A DNA stretch of 64,000 bases, from contig NC_009379.1 in the NCBI RefSeq assembly GCF_000016345.1, positions 248,001 to 312,000 of the forward strand, read 5' to 3'. Position numbers and translations under genes: made by a program. The first letter of the stretch is position 1. Every line of letters starts with the position of its first letter. Source of the stretch: Polynucleobacter asymbioticus QLW-P1DMWA-1 (GTDB lineage Bacteria > Pseudomonadota > Gammaproteobacteria > Burkholderiales > Burkholderiaceae). The notes under the pieces are model-generated. The model ran no database searches. It was not told the origin of the DNA and was given only the letters and a program-made list of their open reading frames with translations. Below, piece after piece: positions 39,697 to 47,062 of this stretch.

Positions 39697-39711
39697 TGAG
39701 AATAATTCTCA
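39697..39711. promoter_or_regulatory. Fur-box-like palindrome upstream of the HiPIP gene
   Basis: TGAGAATAATTCTCA is a perfect palindrome that matches the 7-1-7 Fur consensus (TGATAATNATTATCA) at all but one symmetric position per half-site. It lies 121 nt before the HiPIP start codon and 53 nt after the lipoprotein gene. Iron-dependent control is suggested but the promoter elements around it are not clear. Confidence 0.55.
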
Positions 39712-39832
39712 ACTAATAAGTCATATAAATCATAGAGTTAGAGTGTAGGTAGCAAGTAAAAATCTTCTCCACTATGATCACCTCTAGATTTAATGAAGCA
39801 ACTCTTTTACTGCCTTATTTTTTGGAGAATCC

Positions 39833-40141
39833 ATGAAAAATAGTCGTCGCCAATTTATGATTTTGTCTGCTGCTGGTGCCTGTACTTTGGCATTGAACAG
39901 CAAAGTTCAAGCTCAAGCTATGGTTGCTGATACTGATCCACAAGCCACTGCTTTGGGTTACAAGTCTGATGCTACTAAGGTTGATAAAGCGAAATACGCT
40001 AAATACGCTGCTGGTCAAGAGTGCGGTAACTGCGCTTTGTTCCAAGGTAAAGCTGGTGCTGCTGCTGGTGGTTGCCCATTGTTTGCTGGTAAGCAAGTAT
40101 CTAGCAAAGGCTGGTGCTCTGCTTACGCTAAAAAGGCTTAA
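39833..40141 (+). CDS. high-potential iron-sulfur protein (HiPIP)
   Basis: 102 aa. An N-terminal twin-arginine signal (SRRQFM at 4-9, hydrophobic to about 28) targets it to the periplasm. The mature part has four cysteines, C64-x2-C67-x13-C81-x13-C95, the ligands of one 4Fe-4S cluster, and an Ala/Gly/Lys-rich body typical of HiPIPs. It acts as an electron carrier between respiratory or photosynthetic complexes. A terminator for this gene was probably split by the IS just downstream. Confidence 0.93.
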   Translation: MKNSRRQFMILSAAGACTLALNSKVQAQAMVADTDPQATALGYKSDATKVDKAKYAKYAAGQECGNCALFQGKAGAAAGGCPLFAGKQVSSKGWCSAYAKKA

Positions 40142-40198
40142 TTAAAGCCCAGTGAAAGCTGCATACTCAGTGACCATTTAAAGCAATGGAAGCTGATA

Positions 40199-40214
40199 AA
40201 TAAAAAAGACTGTC
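40199..40214 (+). terminator. left half of a terminator hairpin split by the IS element
   Basis: AATAAAAAAGACTGTC here and GGCAGTCTTTTTTATT at 41671-41686 are inverted copies with one G-T type mismatch. Joining them across the element (with one copy of ATTG) restores a 16-nt-arm hairpin with a loop ATTGTT and a trailing T-run, so the IS is in the loop of the former HiPIP terminator. Confidence 0.75.
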
Positions 40215-40218
40215 ATTG
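40215..40218. repeat. left copy of 4-bp target duplication (ATTG)
   Basis: ATTG directly precedes the TGAACTG end of the insertion sequence and is repeated right after its other end at 41665-41668. Four base pairs is in the range of IS3-family duplications. Confidence 0.7.
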
Positions 40219-40242
40219 TGAACTGCACCCCAAAAGTTGGAC
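40219..40242. repeat. left terminal inverted repeat of the IS
   Basis: 24 bp starting TGAACTGCACCCC and ending GTTGGAC. It overlaps a second internal palindrome: GTTGGAC ATCC GTCCAAC (40236-40253), nested in AACTGCACC (40221-40229) and GGTGCAGTT (40261-40269). These could fold into a long hairpin just before the orfA start at 40273. Confidence 0.88.
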
Positions 40243-40272
40243 ATCCGTCCAACCTAATCAGGTGCAGTTTTC

Positions 40273-40806
40273 ATGTCCAAATATAGCAAAGAGTTCAAGT
40301 TAACAGTCATACAGCATTATCTCTCCGGTAAGGGTGGCTTTAAAAACATTGGGGATCAATTTGGCGTTAAATACGCTTATGTGCGCAAATGGGTTCATGC
40401 TTTTAAGGCTCACGGTCAAAAGAGTTTGAATAAAAGTGCCATCCAGTACTCCAGTATTTTTAAGTTATCCGTCTTGCAGCACATGGAACAACATCAGCTC
40501 TCGGTGAACCAAGCGGCAACCCACTTCAATATCCCAGCACCAAGCTCAGTACTAGCATGGCAACGCCTCTACAATGAAGGTGGTATTACAGCCCTAGAAC
40601 CAAAACCCAAGGGACGGCCACCCATGTCAAAACCTAGCGATATTAAGGCCTTGCTTGCCAAGCCCTTAACCTCACTTACGCATGAAGAGTTACTGCGCAA
40701 AGCGCAGTATTTGGAAGTGGAGAACGCTTACCTAAAAAAGCTCGAAGCCTTAGCCCAGCAAAAGCACTTGGCAAGCAAGAACAAGCCCAAGTCATCACTG
40801 AGTTAA
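40273..40806 (+). CDS. IS3-family OrfA (helix-turn-helix protein)
   Basis: 177 aa, longer than typical IS3 OrfA (about 90-110) because it has two helix-turn-helix units (about residues 1-60 and 60-110) that begin YSKEFKLTVIQHYLSGKGG and YSSIFKLSVLQHMEQHQ. A Leu-zipper-like EVENAYLKKLEAL follows near residues 150-162. The A AAA AAG slippery heptamer at 40734-40740 is in frame, so part of translation shifts by -1 into orfB. Confidence 0.9.
   Translation: MSKYSKEFKLTVIQHYLSGKGGFKNIGDQFGVKYAYVRKWVHAFKAHGQKSLNKSAIQYSSIFKLSVLQHMEQHQLSVNQAATHFNIPAPSSVLAWQRLYNEGGITALEPKPKGRPPMSKPSDIKALLAKPLTSLTHEELLRKAQYLEVENAYLKKLEALAQQKHLASKNKPKSSLS
40734..40740 (+). promoter_or_regulatory. A AAA AAG programmed -1 frameshift site
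   Basis: The heptamer AAAAAAG is phased with orfA as A AAA AAG. A -1 slip enters the orfB frame, which stays open from here into the transposase domain, so an OrfAB fusion of about 450 residues is predicted. IS3-family transposases are commonly made this way. Confidence 0.8.
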
Positions 40807-40820
40807 GGCAACACCATCCA

Positions 40821-41633
40821 TTGCAAGTTATTTTGCTGGCAGCCCAAATGCCTAAAAGCGTGTATTACTACTGGCAAAAAGCCAGTAGTAATACTGACCC
40901 CCATGCCAATGCCAAGATCGAGATCAAGGCCATCTTCAATACCCATCAGGGTCGCTATGGCTACCGGCGAGTCCATTTAGAGCTTCGCAATCGGGGGCAA
41001 TACCTCAATCACAAGACAGTACAAAAGCTCATGGGGCAACTTGGACTCAGGTCTATGGTTAGGCCTAAGCGCTATCAGTCCTACAAAGGAGGGGTTGGTA
41101 AGGCGGCCCCCAATTTGCTAGAGCGCAACTTTAGAGCAAGTAAACCGAATCAAAAATGGGTCACTGATGTAACGGAGTTCAGCATCAGGGGGCAAAAGGT
41201 CTATCTCTCACCCATCCTAGACCTTTATAACCAAGAGATCATCTCGTATGAGATTGGTGATCGGCCTCAACTGAGTATGGTGACTACCATGCTTAGCAGC
41301 GCTTTTAAACATCTCAAGCAGGCTGATAAGCCGATGCTGCACTCAGACCAGGGCTGGCAATATCAGATGGGGTTTTATCAACAAGCCTTAAAGAAACAAG
41401 GTGTTACTCAAAGCATGTCTAGAAAAGGTAATTGCTTAGATAACGCCGTGATGGAGAACTGGTTTGGGATTATGAAAACCGAGTTCTTCTATCCGAAGAG
41501 GTTTGAGACTATTGAATCATTTAAACAAGGGCTGCATGAATATATCCACTACTACAACCATGATCGGATCAAACAAAAACTAAAAGGATTGAGTCCGGTG
41601 CAATACCGAACTCAATCCCTCGTGCTAACCTAG
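40821..41633 (+). CDS. IS3-family OrfB transposase (DDE domain)
   Basis: 270 aa from TTG 40821, but normal translation is probably as part of a frameshifted OrfAB. Its catalytic triad is D116 (WVTDVTEF), D176 (LHSDQGWQY) and E212 (DNAVMENWF), with the 35-residue D-E spacing typical of the rve-family IS3 transposases. HTH_21-like residues precede (GRYGYRRVHLELRNRG). No internal stop or frameshift is seen, so it may be active. Confidence 0.93.
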   Translation: MQVILLAAQMPKSVYYYWQKASSNTDPHANAKIEIKAIFNTHQGRYGYRRVHLELRNRGQYLNHKTVQKLMGQLGLRSMVRPKRYQSYKGGVGKAAPNLLERNFRASKPNQKWVTDVTEFSIRGQKVYLSPILDLYNQEIISYEIGDRPQLSMVTTMLSSAFKHLKQADKPMLHSDQGWQYQMGFYQQALKKQGVTQSMSRKGNCLDNAVMENWFGIMKTEFFYPKRFETIESFKQGLHEYIHYYNHDRIKQKLKGLSPVQYRTQSLVLT

Positions 41634-41640
41634 CTAAACC

Positions 41641-41664
41641 GTCCAACTTTTGGGGGTCAGTTCA
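41641..41664. repeat. right terminal inverted repeat of the IS
   Basis: Reverse complement starts TGAACTGACCCCC and ends GTTGGAC, matching the left end except for the swap of bases 8 and 9. The orfB stop lies just inside. Confidence 0.88.
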
Positions 41665-41668
41665 ATTG
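41665..41668. repeat. right copy of 4-bp target duplication (ATTG)
   Basis: ATTG directly follows the CA end of the element and equals the left flank at 40215-40218. Confidence 0.7.
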
Positions 41669-41670
41669 TT

Positions 41671-41686
41671 GGCAGTCTTTTTTATT
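41671..41686 (+). terminator. right half of the terminator hairpin split by the IS
   Basis: GGCAGTCTTTTTTATT carries the closing arm and T-run of the hairpin whose left arm is at 40199-40214. In the present arrangement neither half can act as the original terminator. Confidence 0.75.
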
Positions 41687-41762
41687 TCCAAGTCGCATCA
41701 ATGCATTAAGCTTGACGAGGTGCTTGTTCACTAAATCGGTATAAATACTAAAAAAAGTTTCT

Positions 41763-42305
41763 ATGAAACGAAGCCTTAAATACCTTGTAAAGCATTATTC
41801 CTTTTACCTTGGCGGGGATCAACCACCTGTGAACTGGGCCGAACGTCTTCGCTCGGTTGCAGGGGCTTTTCTGGGTTTATTGACCGTGTTTGTCATTGCC
41901 AAATATCTTGGTGAACGTAGCGGTATCGATGAGTGGTTAATGGCTTCATTAGGAGCAAGCGCTCTATTGGTATTTGCATTACCAGGTAGCCCCATGGCAC
42001 AGCCTTGGGCTGTAATTGCAGGCAATACCTTATCGGCTTTAATCGGAATTAGCTGCTTTCATCTGATTGGCGAGCCGCTATTGGCTCTGCCTATGGCTGC
42101 AGCTTTCTCGATATTGGGCATGTTTATCTTGCGCTGCCTACACCCACCTGCCGCCGCAGTGTCTCTGATAGTGGTGTTAGGGCACGTTGGCAATTACCGA
42201 TATGCCCTGTTTCCGGTAATGATTGATTCCATCTTATTAATCTTGGCCGGGGCGGCTTACAGCAATCTCACTGGTAAGCCTTACCCCAATAGACCGGCTA
42301 TATAA
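41763..42305 (+). CDS. HPP family integral membrane protein
   Basis: 180 aa with four to five hydrophobic helices (about 34-52, 60-82, 85-105, 108-128, 140-165). The family-naming motif is seen as LHPPAAAVSLIVV around residue 129. HPP proteins are membrane proteins; some plant and cyanobacterial members have been linked to nitrite transport. Role here unknown. An IR with short stem (42304-42321) follows the stop. Confidence 0.85.
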   Translation: MKRSLKYLVKHYSFYLGGDQPPVNWAERLRSVAGAFLGLLTVFVIAKYLGERSGIDEWLMASLGASALLVFALPGSPMAQPWAVIAGNTLSALIGISCFHLIGEPLLALPMAAAFSILGMFILRCLHPPAAAVSLIVVLGHVGNYRYALFPVMIDSILLILAGAAYSNLTGKPYPNRPAI

Positions 42306-42321
42306 CCCTAAAGATAGGGTT
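42304..42321. terminator. short inverted repeat after the HPP gene
   Basis: AACCCTA (42304-42310) and TAGGGTT (42315-42321) form a 7-bp stem with a 4-nt loop, overlapping the HPP stop. The trailing T-run is poor (TAAAAAGTC), so it is a weak terminator candidate at best. Confidence 0.4.
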
Positions 42322-42330
42322 TAAAAAGTC

Positions 42331-42471
42331 TTATTTGATTTTGCCTGCAGCAATCGAGGCTTTGCAGTCCAAAATGCCGTAATTCTGGAACTTGCCAGCA
42401 TTTTCTTTGCGAATAGATTGGCCGCATTCAGTGAGGGAATTGCGAAGATTAATCTTAGGGATATTGCTCAT
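42331..42471 (-). CDS. possible small protein between HPP and manC genes
   Basis: A 46-residue minus-strand frame starts at ATG 42471 with GGAG 8 nt upstream and ends next to a hairpin. It contains two cysteines (in LTECGQ and ILDCKAS). In-frame earlier starts (42540, 42576) lack a ribosome site. It has no recognised family or signal peptide. The 330-bp stretch between the HPP gene and manC holds nothing else convincing. Confidence 0.35.
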   Translation of the reverse strand: MSNIPKINLRNSLTECGQSIRKENAGKFQNYGILDCKASIAAGKIK

Positions 42472-42636
42472 ATTGGTGGCTCCGTTAGTTATTGTTTGGA
42501 ATACAGCGCTATTGTGCGCCTGTGGTGCTGCAACTGTCATTTTAATAAATTCAGAGTCTTTGCTAAAGAGAGGCAATAAACCCTTTAAAATCAGGTTTTA
42601 TTGATAAAAAGCATAAATAGCTTTCCAAGACCCTCT

Positions 42637-44112
42637 ATGGCCTTAGTGATTCCTGTCATCCTATGCGGCGGTTCCGGAACCCGACTCTGGCCATTGTCAC
42701 GCTCAGGCTTTCCTAAGCAATTTTTAGTGCTCTCAGGAGATGGATCATCACAGAGTCTTTTTCAGCAAGCTGTTGAACGAATTCGCACTGTTGCCAATAA
42801 AGAAATTCAGTTGGGCTCTACCTTAGTCGTCACTAATGAAGATCATCGCTTTTTGGTATTAGACCAATTGCGTGAATTAAAGAATGTAGATGCCACACTA
42901 CTGCTAGAGCCAGTTGGTCGTAATACTGCACCCGCTTTAAATATGGCCGCCCTTTGTGCTCAGCAAATCGCCCAAGGGCAAGATCCTATTTTGGTCATTA
43001 CTCCAGCTGATCAAACGATTCAAAATCAAATAGCATTTACTAAAGCATTGCAAGATTGCATTCAAACAGTGCAAAGTTCTGATGATGCTATTGCTATTTT
43101 GGGGATCACGCCAACAGCACCTGAAACTGGCTATGGTTATATTCAGCGCTCTGGTGAAAAAGATCAAAATAATGCTTTTACTGTTGCACGCTTTGTAGAG
43201 AAGCCTGACAGTAAGACTGCGCAAACCTATCTAGCAGAAGGCTCCTACCTTTGGAATAGCGGTATGTTTGTTCTCAAAGCCAGTACTTGGCTAAGCGCAG
43301 TAAAAGCATTTCGCCCTGATATTTTTGAGGCCTCACAAAAAGCTTGGTCATGTAAGTCTGAAGATAGTTCTGGGGGAATCGGATTTATCCGCCCTGGTAA
43401 AAAAGAGTTTAGTGCCATTCCTGGTGAGTCCATTGACTATGCTGTCATTGAGAAATGTCCAGGATCTCAATACCCCATCAAAATGGTTGAGTTAGATGCC
43501 GGTTGGAATGATTTAGGCGCTTGGGATGCAGTGTGGCAAGTAGGGCAACAAGATGTATCTGGCAATGTTACTAGTGGCGATACTTTACTAACAAACTCTA
43601 AAAATTCATTAGTTCATGCCAGCAGTCGCTTAGTAAGCGCAGTCGGTATTGAAAATCTCATTATTGTTGAAACTGCTGATGCGGTCTTAGTAGCTGATAG
43701 AAAACATAGTCAAGATGTCAAAAATATTGTGACCCAGTTAGAGTCTCAAAAGCGTGAAGAGAAAAATCTCCACCGTAAAGTAGCTAGGCCTTGGGGCTGG
43801 TATGACAGTGTGGATGAGGGTGAGCGTTTTAAAGTCAAGCGGATTCAAGTGAAGCCTGGTGCTAGTCTATCTCTACAAATGCATCACCATCGTGCTGAGC
43901 ATTGGATTGTGGTCAAGGGTATTGCAGAAATCACCAATGGGGATCAAGTTATTACGCTCACTGAAAATCAAAGCACTTACATCCCTCAAGGACAAACGCA
44001 TCGTCTGGCTAATAAGGGCGCAGAGCCCTTGGAGATCATCGAAGTGCAGTCTGGCAGTTATTTGGGTGAAGACGATATTGTGCGGTTTGAAGATACGTAT
44101 GGGCGTAGCTGA
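42637..44112 (+). CDS. manC: mannose-1-phosphate guanylyltransferase / mannose-6-phosphate isomerase
   Basis: 491 aa from ATG 42637; a TTG at 42601 is in frame but puts extra residues before the nucleotidyltransferase start. The N-terminal domain has VILCGGSGTRLWPLSR and the FPKQFL motif and makes GDP-mannose. The C-terminal type II isomerase cupin (about 370-485) has RPWGWYDSVDEGERFKVKRI and MHHHRAEHW. It feeds gmd 51 nt downstream. A ManB phosphomannomutase is not in the window. Confidence 0.95.
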   Translation: MALVIPVILCGGSGTRLWPLSRSGFPKQFLVLSGDGSSQSLFQQAVERIRTVANKEIQLGSTLVVTNEDHRFLVLDQLRELKNVDATLLLEPVGRNTAPALNMAALCAQQIAQGQDPILVITPADQTIQNQIAFTKALQDCIQTVQSSDDAIAILGITPTAPETGYGYIQRSGEKDQNNAFTVARFVEKPDSKTAQTYLAEGSYLWNSGMFVLKASTWLSAVKAFRPDIFEASQKAWSCKSEDSSGGIGFIRPGKKEFSAIPGESIDYAVIEKCPGSQYPIKMVELDAGWNDLGAWDAVWQVGQQDVSGNVTSGDTLLTNSKNSLVHASSRLVSAVGIENLIIVETADAVLVADRKHSQDVKNIVTQLESQKREEKNLHRKVARPWGWYDSVDEGERFKVKRIQVKPGASLSLQMHHHRAEHWIVVKGIAEITNGDQVITLTENQSTYIPQGQTHRLANKGAEPLEIIEVQSGSYLGEDDIVRFEDTYGRS

Positions 44113-44162
44113 TATGCCTTACCAGTTAATAATAAAGATACAGATTAAAGAGTAGAAAAAAT

Positions 44163-45293
44163 ATGACAAGCAAACAAAAAGTCGCCCTCATCACCGGTAT
44201 CACTGGCCAAGATGGTTCTTACCTAGCTGAGTTTTTATTGGAAAAAGGCTACATCGTTCACGGTATTAAGCGTCGCGCCTCTTCTTTTAATACCGAGCGC
44301 ATTGATCATCTCTATCAAGATCCGCACGTTAATCACCCCGATCTTATTCTTCACTATGGCGACTTAACCGATACCAGTAATTTGGTTCGCATCATCCAGC
44401 AGACTCAACCGGATGAGATTTATAACTTAGGCGCTCAGTCTCATGTAGCCGTTTCATTTGAATCTCCTGAGTACACTGCTGATGTGGATGCGATTGGTCC
44501 TTTGCGTATGCTAGAAGCCATCCGTATCTTGGGTTTAGAGAAGAAAACCCGTTTTTATCAAGCCTCGACTTCTGAGCTCTATGGTTTGGTGCAAGAAATT
44601 CCACAAAAAGAAACCACCCCTTTTTATCCGCGTAGTCCATATGCAGTAGCAAAGATGTATGCCTACTGGATTACCGTGAACTATCGTGAGGCTTATGGCA
44701 TTTATGCCTGTAATGGTATTTTGTTTAACCATGAATCTAAGCGCCGCGGTGAAACTTTTGTTACCCGCAAAGTAACCCGTGGTTTAGCCAATATTGCTCA
44801 AGGTCTTGAGAAGTGCCTCTTTATGGGAAATATCGATGCGCTACGTGACTGGGGTCACGCTAAAGACTATGTTCGTATGCAGTGGCTCATGCTCCAACAA
44901 GACAAGCCAGAAGATTATGTCATTGCTACTGGCGTCCAATTTACTGTGCGTGAATTTATTACCCGCAGCGCTCAGCAACTTGGTATTACTCTGAAGTTTG
45001 AAGGCGTTGCTGAAAATGAGAAAGCCATCGTAGCTGCTATCGAAGGCGATAAAGCCCCTGCTTTAAAAGTGGGTGATGTGATTGTGCAAATTGATCCGCG
45101 CTACTACCGCCCAACTGAAGTGGAGACACTCCTGGGTGATCCAGCTAAGGCAAAAGCAAAACTGGGCTGGGTTCCAGAAATTACTTTGGACCAAATGATC
45201 GTAGAGATGGTAGCTAATGACTTGGACAAGGCTAAGCAGCATGCGCTATTGCTCAAACATGGTCATAGCGTAGCAGTGGGTAAAGAAAATTAA
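44163..45293 (+). CDS. gmd: GDP-mannose 4,6-dehydratase
   Basis: 376 aa. NADP motif [15 protein letters not shown] is at about residues 12-26. The catalytic triad region has STSELYG and [13 protein letters not shown], with the Tyr/Lys pair in YAVAK. It converts GDP-mannose to GDP-4-keto-6-deoxymannose, the branch point for GDP-L-fucose (fcl, next gene) and GDP-perosamine (aminotransferase at 55 kb). Confidence 0.96.
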   Translation: MTSKQKVALITGITGQDGSYLAEFLLEKGYIVHGIKRRASSFNTERIDHLYQDPHVNHPDLILHYGDLTDTSNLVRIIQQTQPDEIYNLGAQSHVAVSFESPEYTADVDAIGPLRMLEAIRILGLEKKTRFYQASTSELYGLVQEIPQKETTPFYPRSPYAVAKMYAYWITVNYREAYGIYACNGILFNHESKRRGETFVTRKVTRGLANIAQGLEKCLFMGNIDALRDWGHAKDYVRMQWLMLQQDKPEDYVIATGVQFTVREFITRSAQQLGITLKFEGVAENEKAIVAAIEGDKAPALKVGDVIVQIDPRYYRPTEVETLLGDPAKAKAKLGWVPEITLDQMIVEMVANDLDKAKQHALLLKHGHSVAVGKEN

Positions 45294-45319
45294 TCTCTTT
45301 TTAGAATAGAACCAATAGA

Positions 45320-46297
45320 GTGTCGATTCATTTAAGTCAAAAAATTTATGTAGCCGGCCACAGAGGCATGGTTGGTTCTGCCATTGTTCGTACCTTGAAA
45401 GAAAAGGGTTACGAGAACATCATTACTCGTACACATGCTGAGCTCGATTTAATCAATCAAGCTGCCGTTCAAGCATTTTTTGAGACAGAAAAACCCGATC
45501 AAGTCTATTTGGCTGCAGCAAAAGTAGGCGGCATTTATGCAAACAATACTTTTCCAGCGGAATTTATTTATCAAAATCTGATGATGGAATCCAATGTAAT
45601 TCATCAGGCTTTTGTTTCTGGCGTTAAGAAGCTCCTCTTTTTGGGTTCAAGCTGTATTTATCCTAAATTGGCACCGCAGCCAATGGCTGAAGATGCATTA
45701 TTAACGGGATTACTCGAATCGACCAATGAACCTTATGCAGTCGCTAAAATTGCCGGCATTAAGTTATGTGAAAGTTATAACCGCCAATATGGTGCCTCCC
45801 ATGGCATTGACTATCGTTCGGTGATGCCAACTAATTTATATGGTCCTGGTGATAACTATCATCCAGAGAATAGCCATGTGATTCCAGCTTTGATAAGACG
45901 TTTTCATGAAGCTAAGGAAAGTAAGTTACCCACAGTGACTATTTGGGGCACAGGAACCCCTAGGCGTGAGTTTCTTTATGTTCATGACATGGCTGCGGCA
46001 TCAGTATTTGTGATGGACTTAGATAAGTCAATTTACGACCAACAAACAGAACCGATGTGCAGCCATATTAATGTTGGCTATGGCGCTGATGTAACGATTG
46101 CGGAGCTAGCAAATGCAGTTGGTGCAGCTGTAGGTTATCAAGGTAATATCGACTTTGATCCTACCAAGCCCGATGGAACTCCGCGTAAATGGATGGACTC
46201 CTCCAGGTTAAATCGGTTGGGCTGGAATCCATTAGTCAATTTGAATGATGGCCTGCAATCTGCCTATCAAGAATTTTTGCAGAGAACAACTAAATAA
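45320..46297 (+). CDS. fcl: GDP-L-fucose synthase
   Basis: 325 aa from a GTG start; the Rossmann motif [10 protein letters not shown] begins at residue 13, so no later start fits. It epimerises and reduces GDP-4-keto-6-deoxymannose to GDP-L-fucose. Other motifs are AAAKVGGI, the Ser-Cys of SSCIYPK, and the YAVAKIAG Tyr/Lys pair, as well as [12 protein letters not shown]. It is the third gene of manC-gmd-fcl. Confidence 0.95.
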   Translation: MSIHLSQKIYVAGHRGMVGSAIVRTLKEKGYENIITRTHAELDLINQAAVQAFFETEKPDQVYLAAAKVGGIYANNTFPAEFIYQNLMMESNVIHQAFVSGVKKLLFLGSSCIYPKLAPQPMAEDALLTGLLESTNEPYAVAKIAGIKLCESYNRQYGASHGIDYRSVMPTNLYGPGDNYHPENSHVIPALIRRFHEAKESKLPTVTIWGTGTPRREFLYVHDMAAASVFVMDLDKSIYDQQTEPMCSHINVGYGADVTIAELANAVGAAVGYQGNIDFDPTKPDGTPRKWMDSSRLNRLGWNPLVNLNDGLQSAYQEFLQRTTK

Positions 46298-46309
46298 TGA
46301 ACGGTTTTC

Positions 46310-47056
46310 ATGCGTTTTAAAGATAGCAATCTCAAAAGAGCATTTAAAAACCTCTTTCTTCCAATTCGGGAAGATATCTTGGTGTTGGAGCCCCATTTTG
46401 GGCTTGGCGATAATTTGGTTTGTTTGGGTTTAATGCGCGCGCTCTCAAAGCGTAATCCCAAAACCCGTTATTACTATGCTTGCCTGCCACGTTGTTATCA
46501 GTCCTTGGCTTGGATGTTTCAGGATCTAGATAATGTTTTCCTTTTCCCCATTGAGGGTGGACGTGAAGTGCGTCAATTTACAAGCTTCTTAAATGCCCGC
46601 TATGCGCCTATTGGAATAGATGGTGTAGATATCAAACGCTTTGATGAATCTTTTTATGAGCAGCATCAAGTGCCTTTTGAGGCTCGCTGGGAAGATTGTG
46701 ATGTTCCGCCCGGACCTAAATCAGATTGGCTGTATGAAAAGCTGAATTCGAATCATGAGCCATATATCTTGGTTTGTAACTTTGAATCTGGTTTGGTGAG
46801 TTATGACCTCAAAATTAACAACCCTACTGACAAAAAAATCATTACGGTTTCTCCAGAAACCAATAATATTTTTGATTGGACTAAATTAGCCTTAATGGCC
46901 GATGAGATCCATACGATCGATACATCTTTCGTGCATTTTGTAGAAAGCTTATTTCACAATAAGCCTCATAAGCCTTTTTTCTATCACCTCGCCAGAAATA
47001 GCCCGACTGAATTTACTCGTCGCTTGCCCTGGCAAGTGATTCGATATCGGGATTAA
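46310..47056 (+). CDS. GT9-like putative glycosyltransferase
   Basis: 248 aa with a GT-B-like start (DILVLEPHFGLGDNLVCLGLMRAL, residues 21-44) comparable to heptosyltransferase-type enzymes, and a late segment EIHTIDTSFVHFVESLF (about 204-220) that resembles the nucleotide-binding DTSxxH loop of GT9 enzymes. It is shorter than GT9 enzymes (about 340), with one Rossmann half reduced. It is 12 nt after fcl, so in the same operon. Substrate unknown. Confidence 0.6.
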   Translation: MRFKDSNLKRAFKNLFLPIREDILVLEPHFGLGDNLVCLGLMRALSKRNPKTRYYYACLPRCYQSLAWMFQDLDNVFLFPIEGGREVRQFTSFLNARYAPIGIDGVDIKRFDESFYEQHQVPFEARWEDCDVPPGPKSDWLYEKLNSNHEPYILVCNFESGLVSYDLKINNPTDKKIITVSPETNNIFDWTKLALMADEIHTIDTSFVHFVESLFHNKPHKPFFYHLARNSPTEFTRRLPWQVIRYRD

Positions 47057-47062
47057 TGCTCA

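Larger units (their letters stand above)
40219..41664 (+). mobile_element. IS3-family insertion sequence (1446 bp, complete)
   Basis: Ends are 24-bp inverted repeats that match at 22 of 24 positions, beginning TG and ending CA. It has two overlapping frames, orfA with a helix-turn-helix and orfB with a DDE transposase, joined by an A AAA AAG slippery site. ATTG is repeated on both flanks. The orfB DDE spacing is 35 residues, as in the family. It appears intact and thus potentially mobile. The subgroup is probably IS150-like, to be settled by database comparison. Confidence 0.93.
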
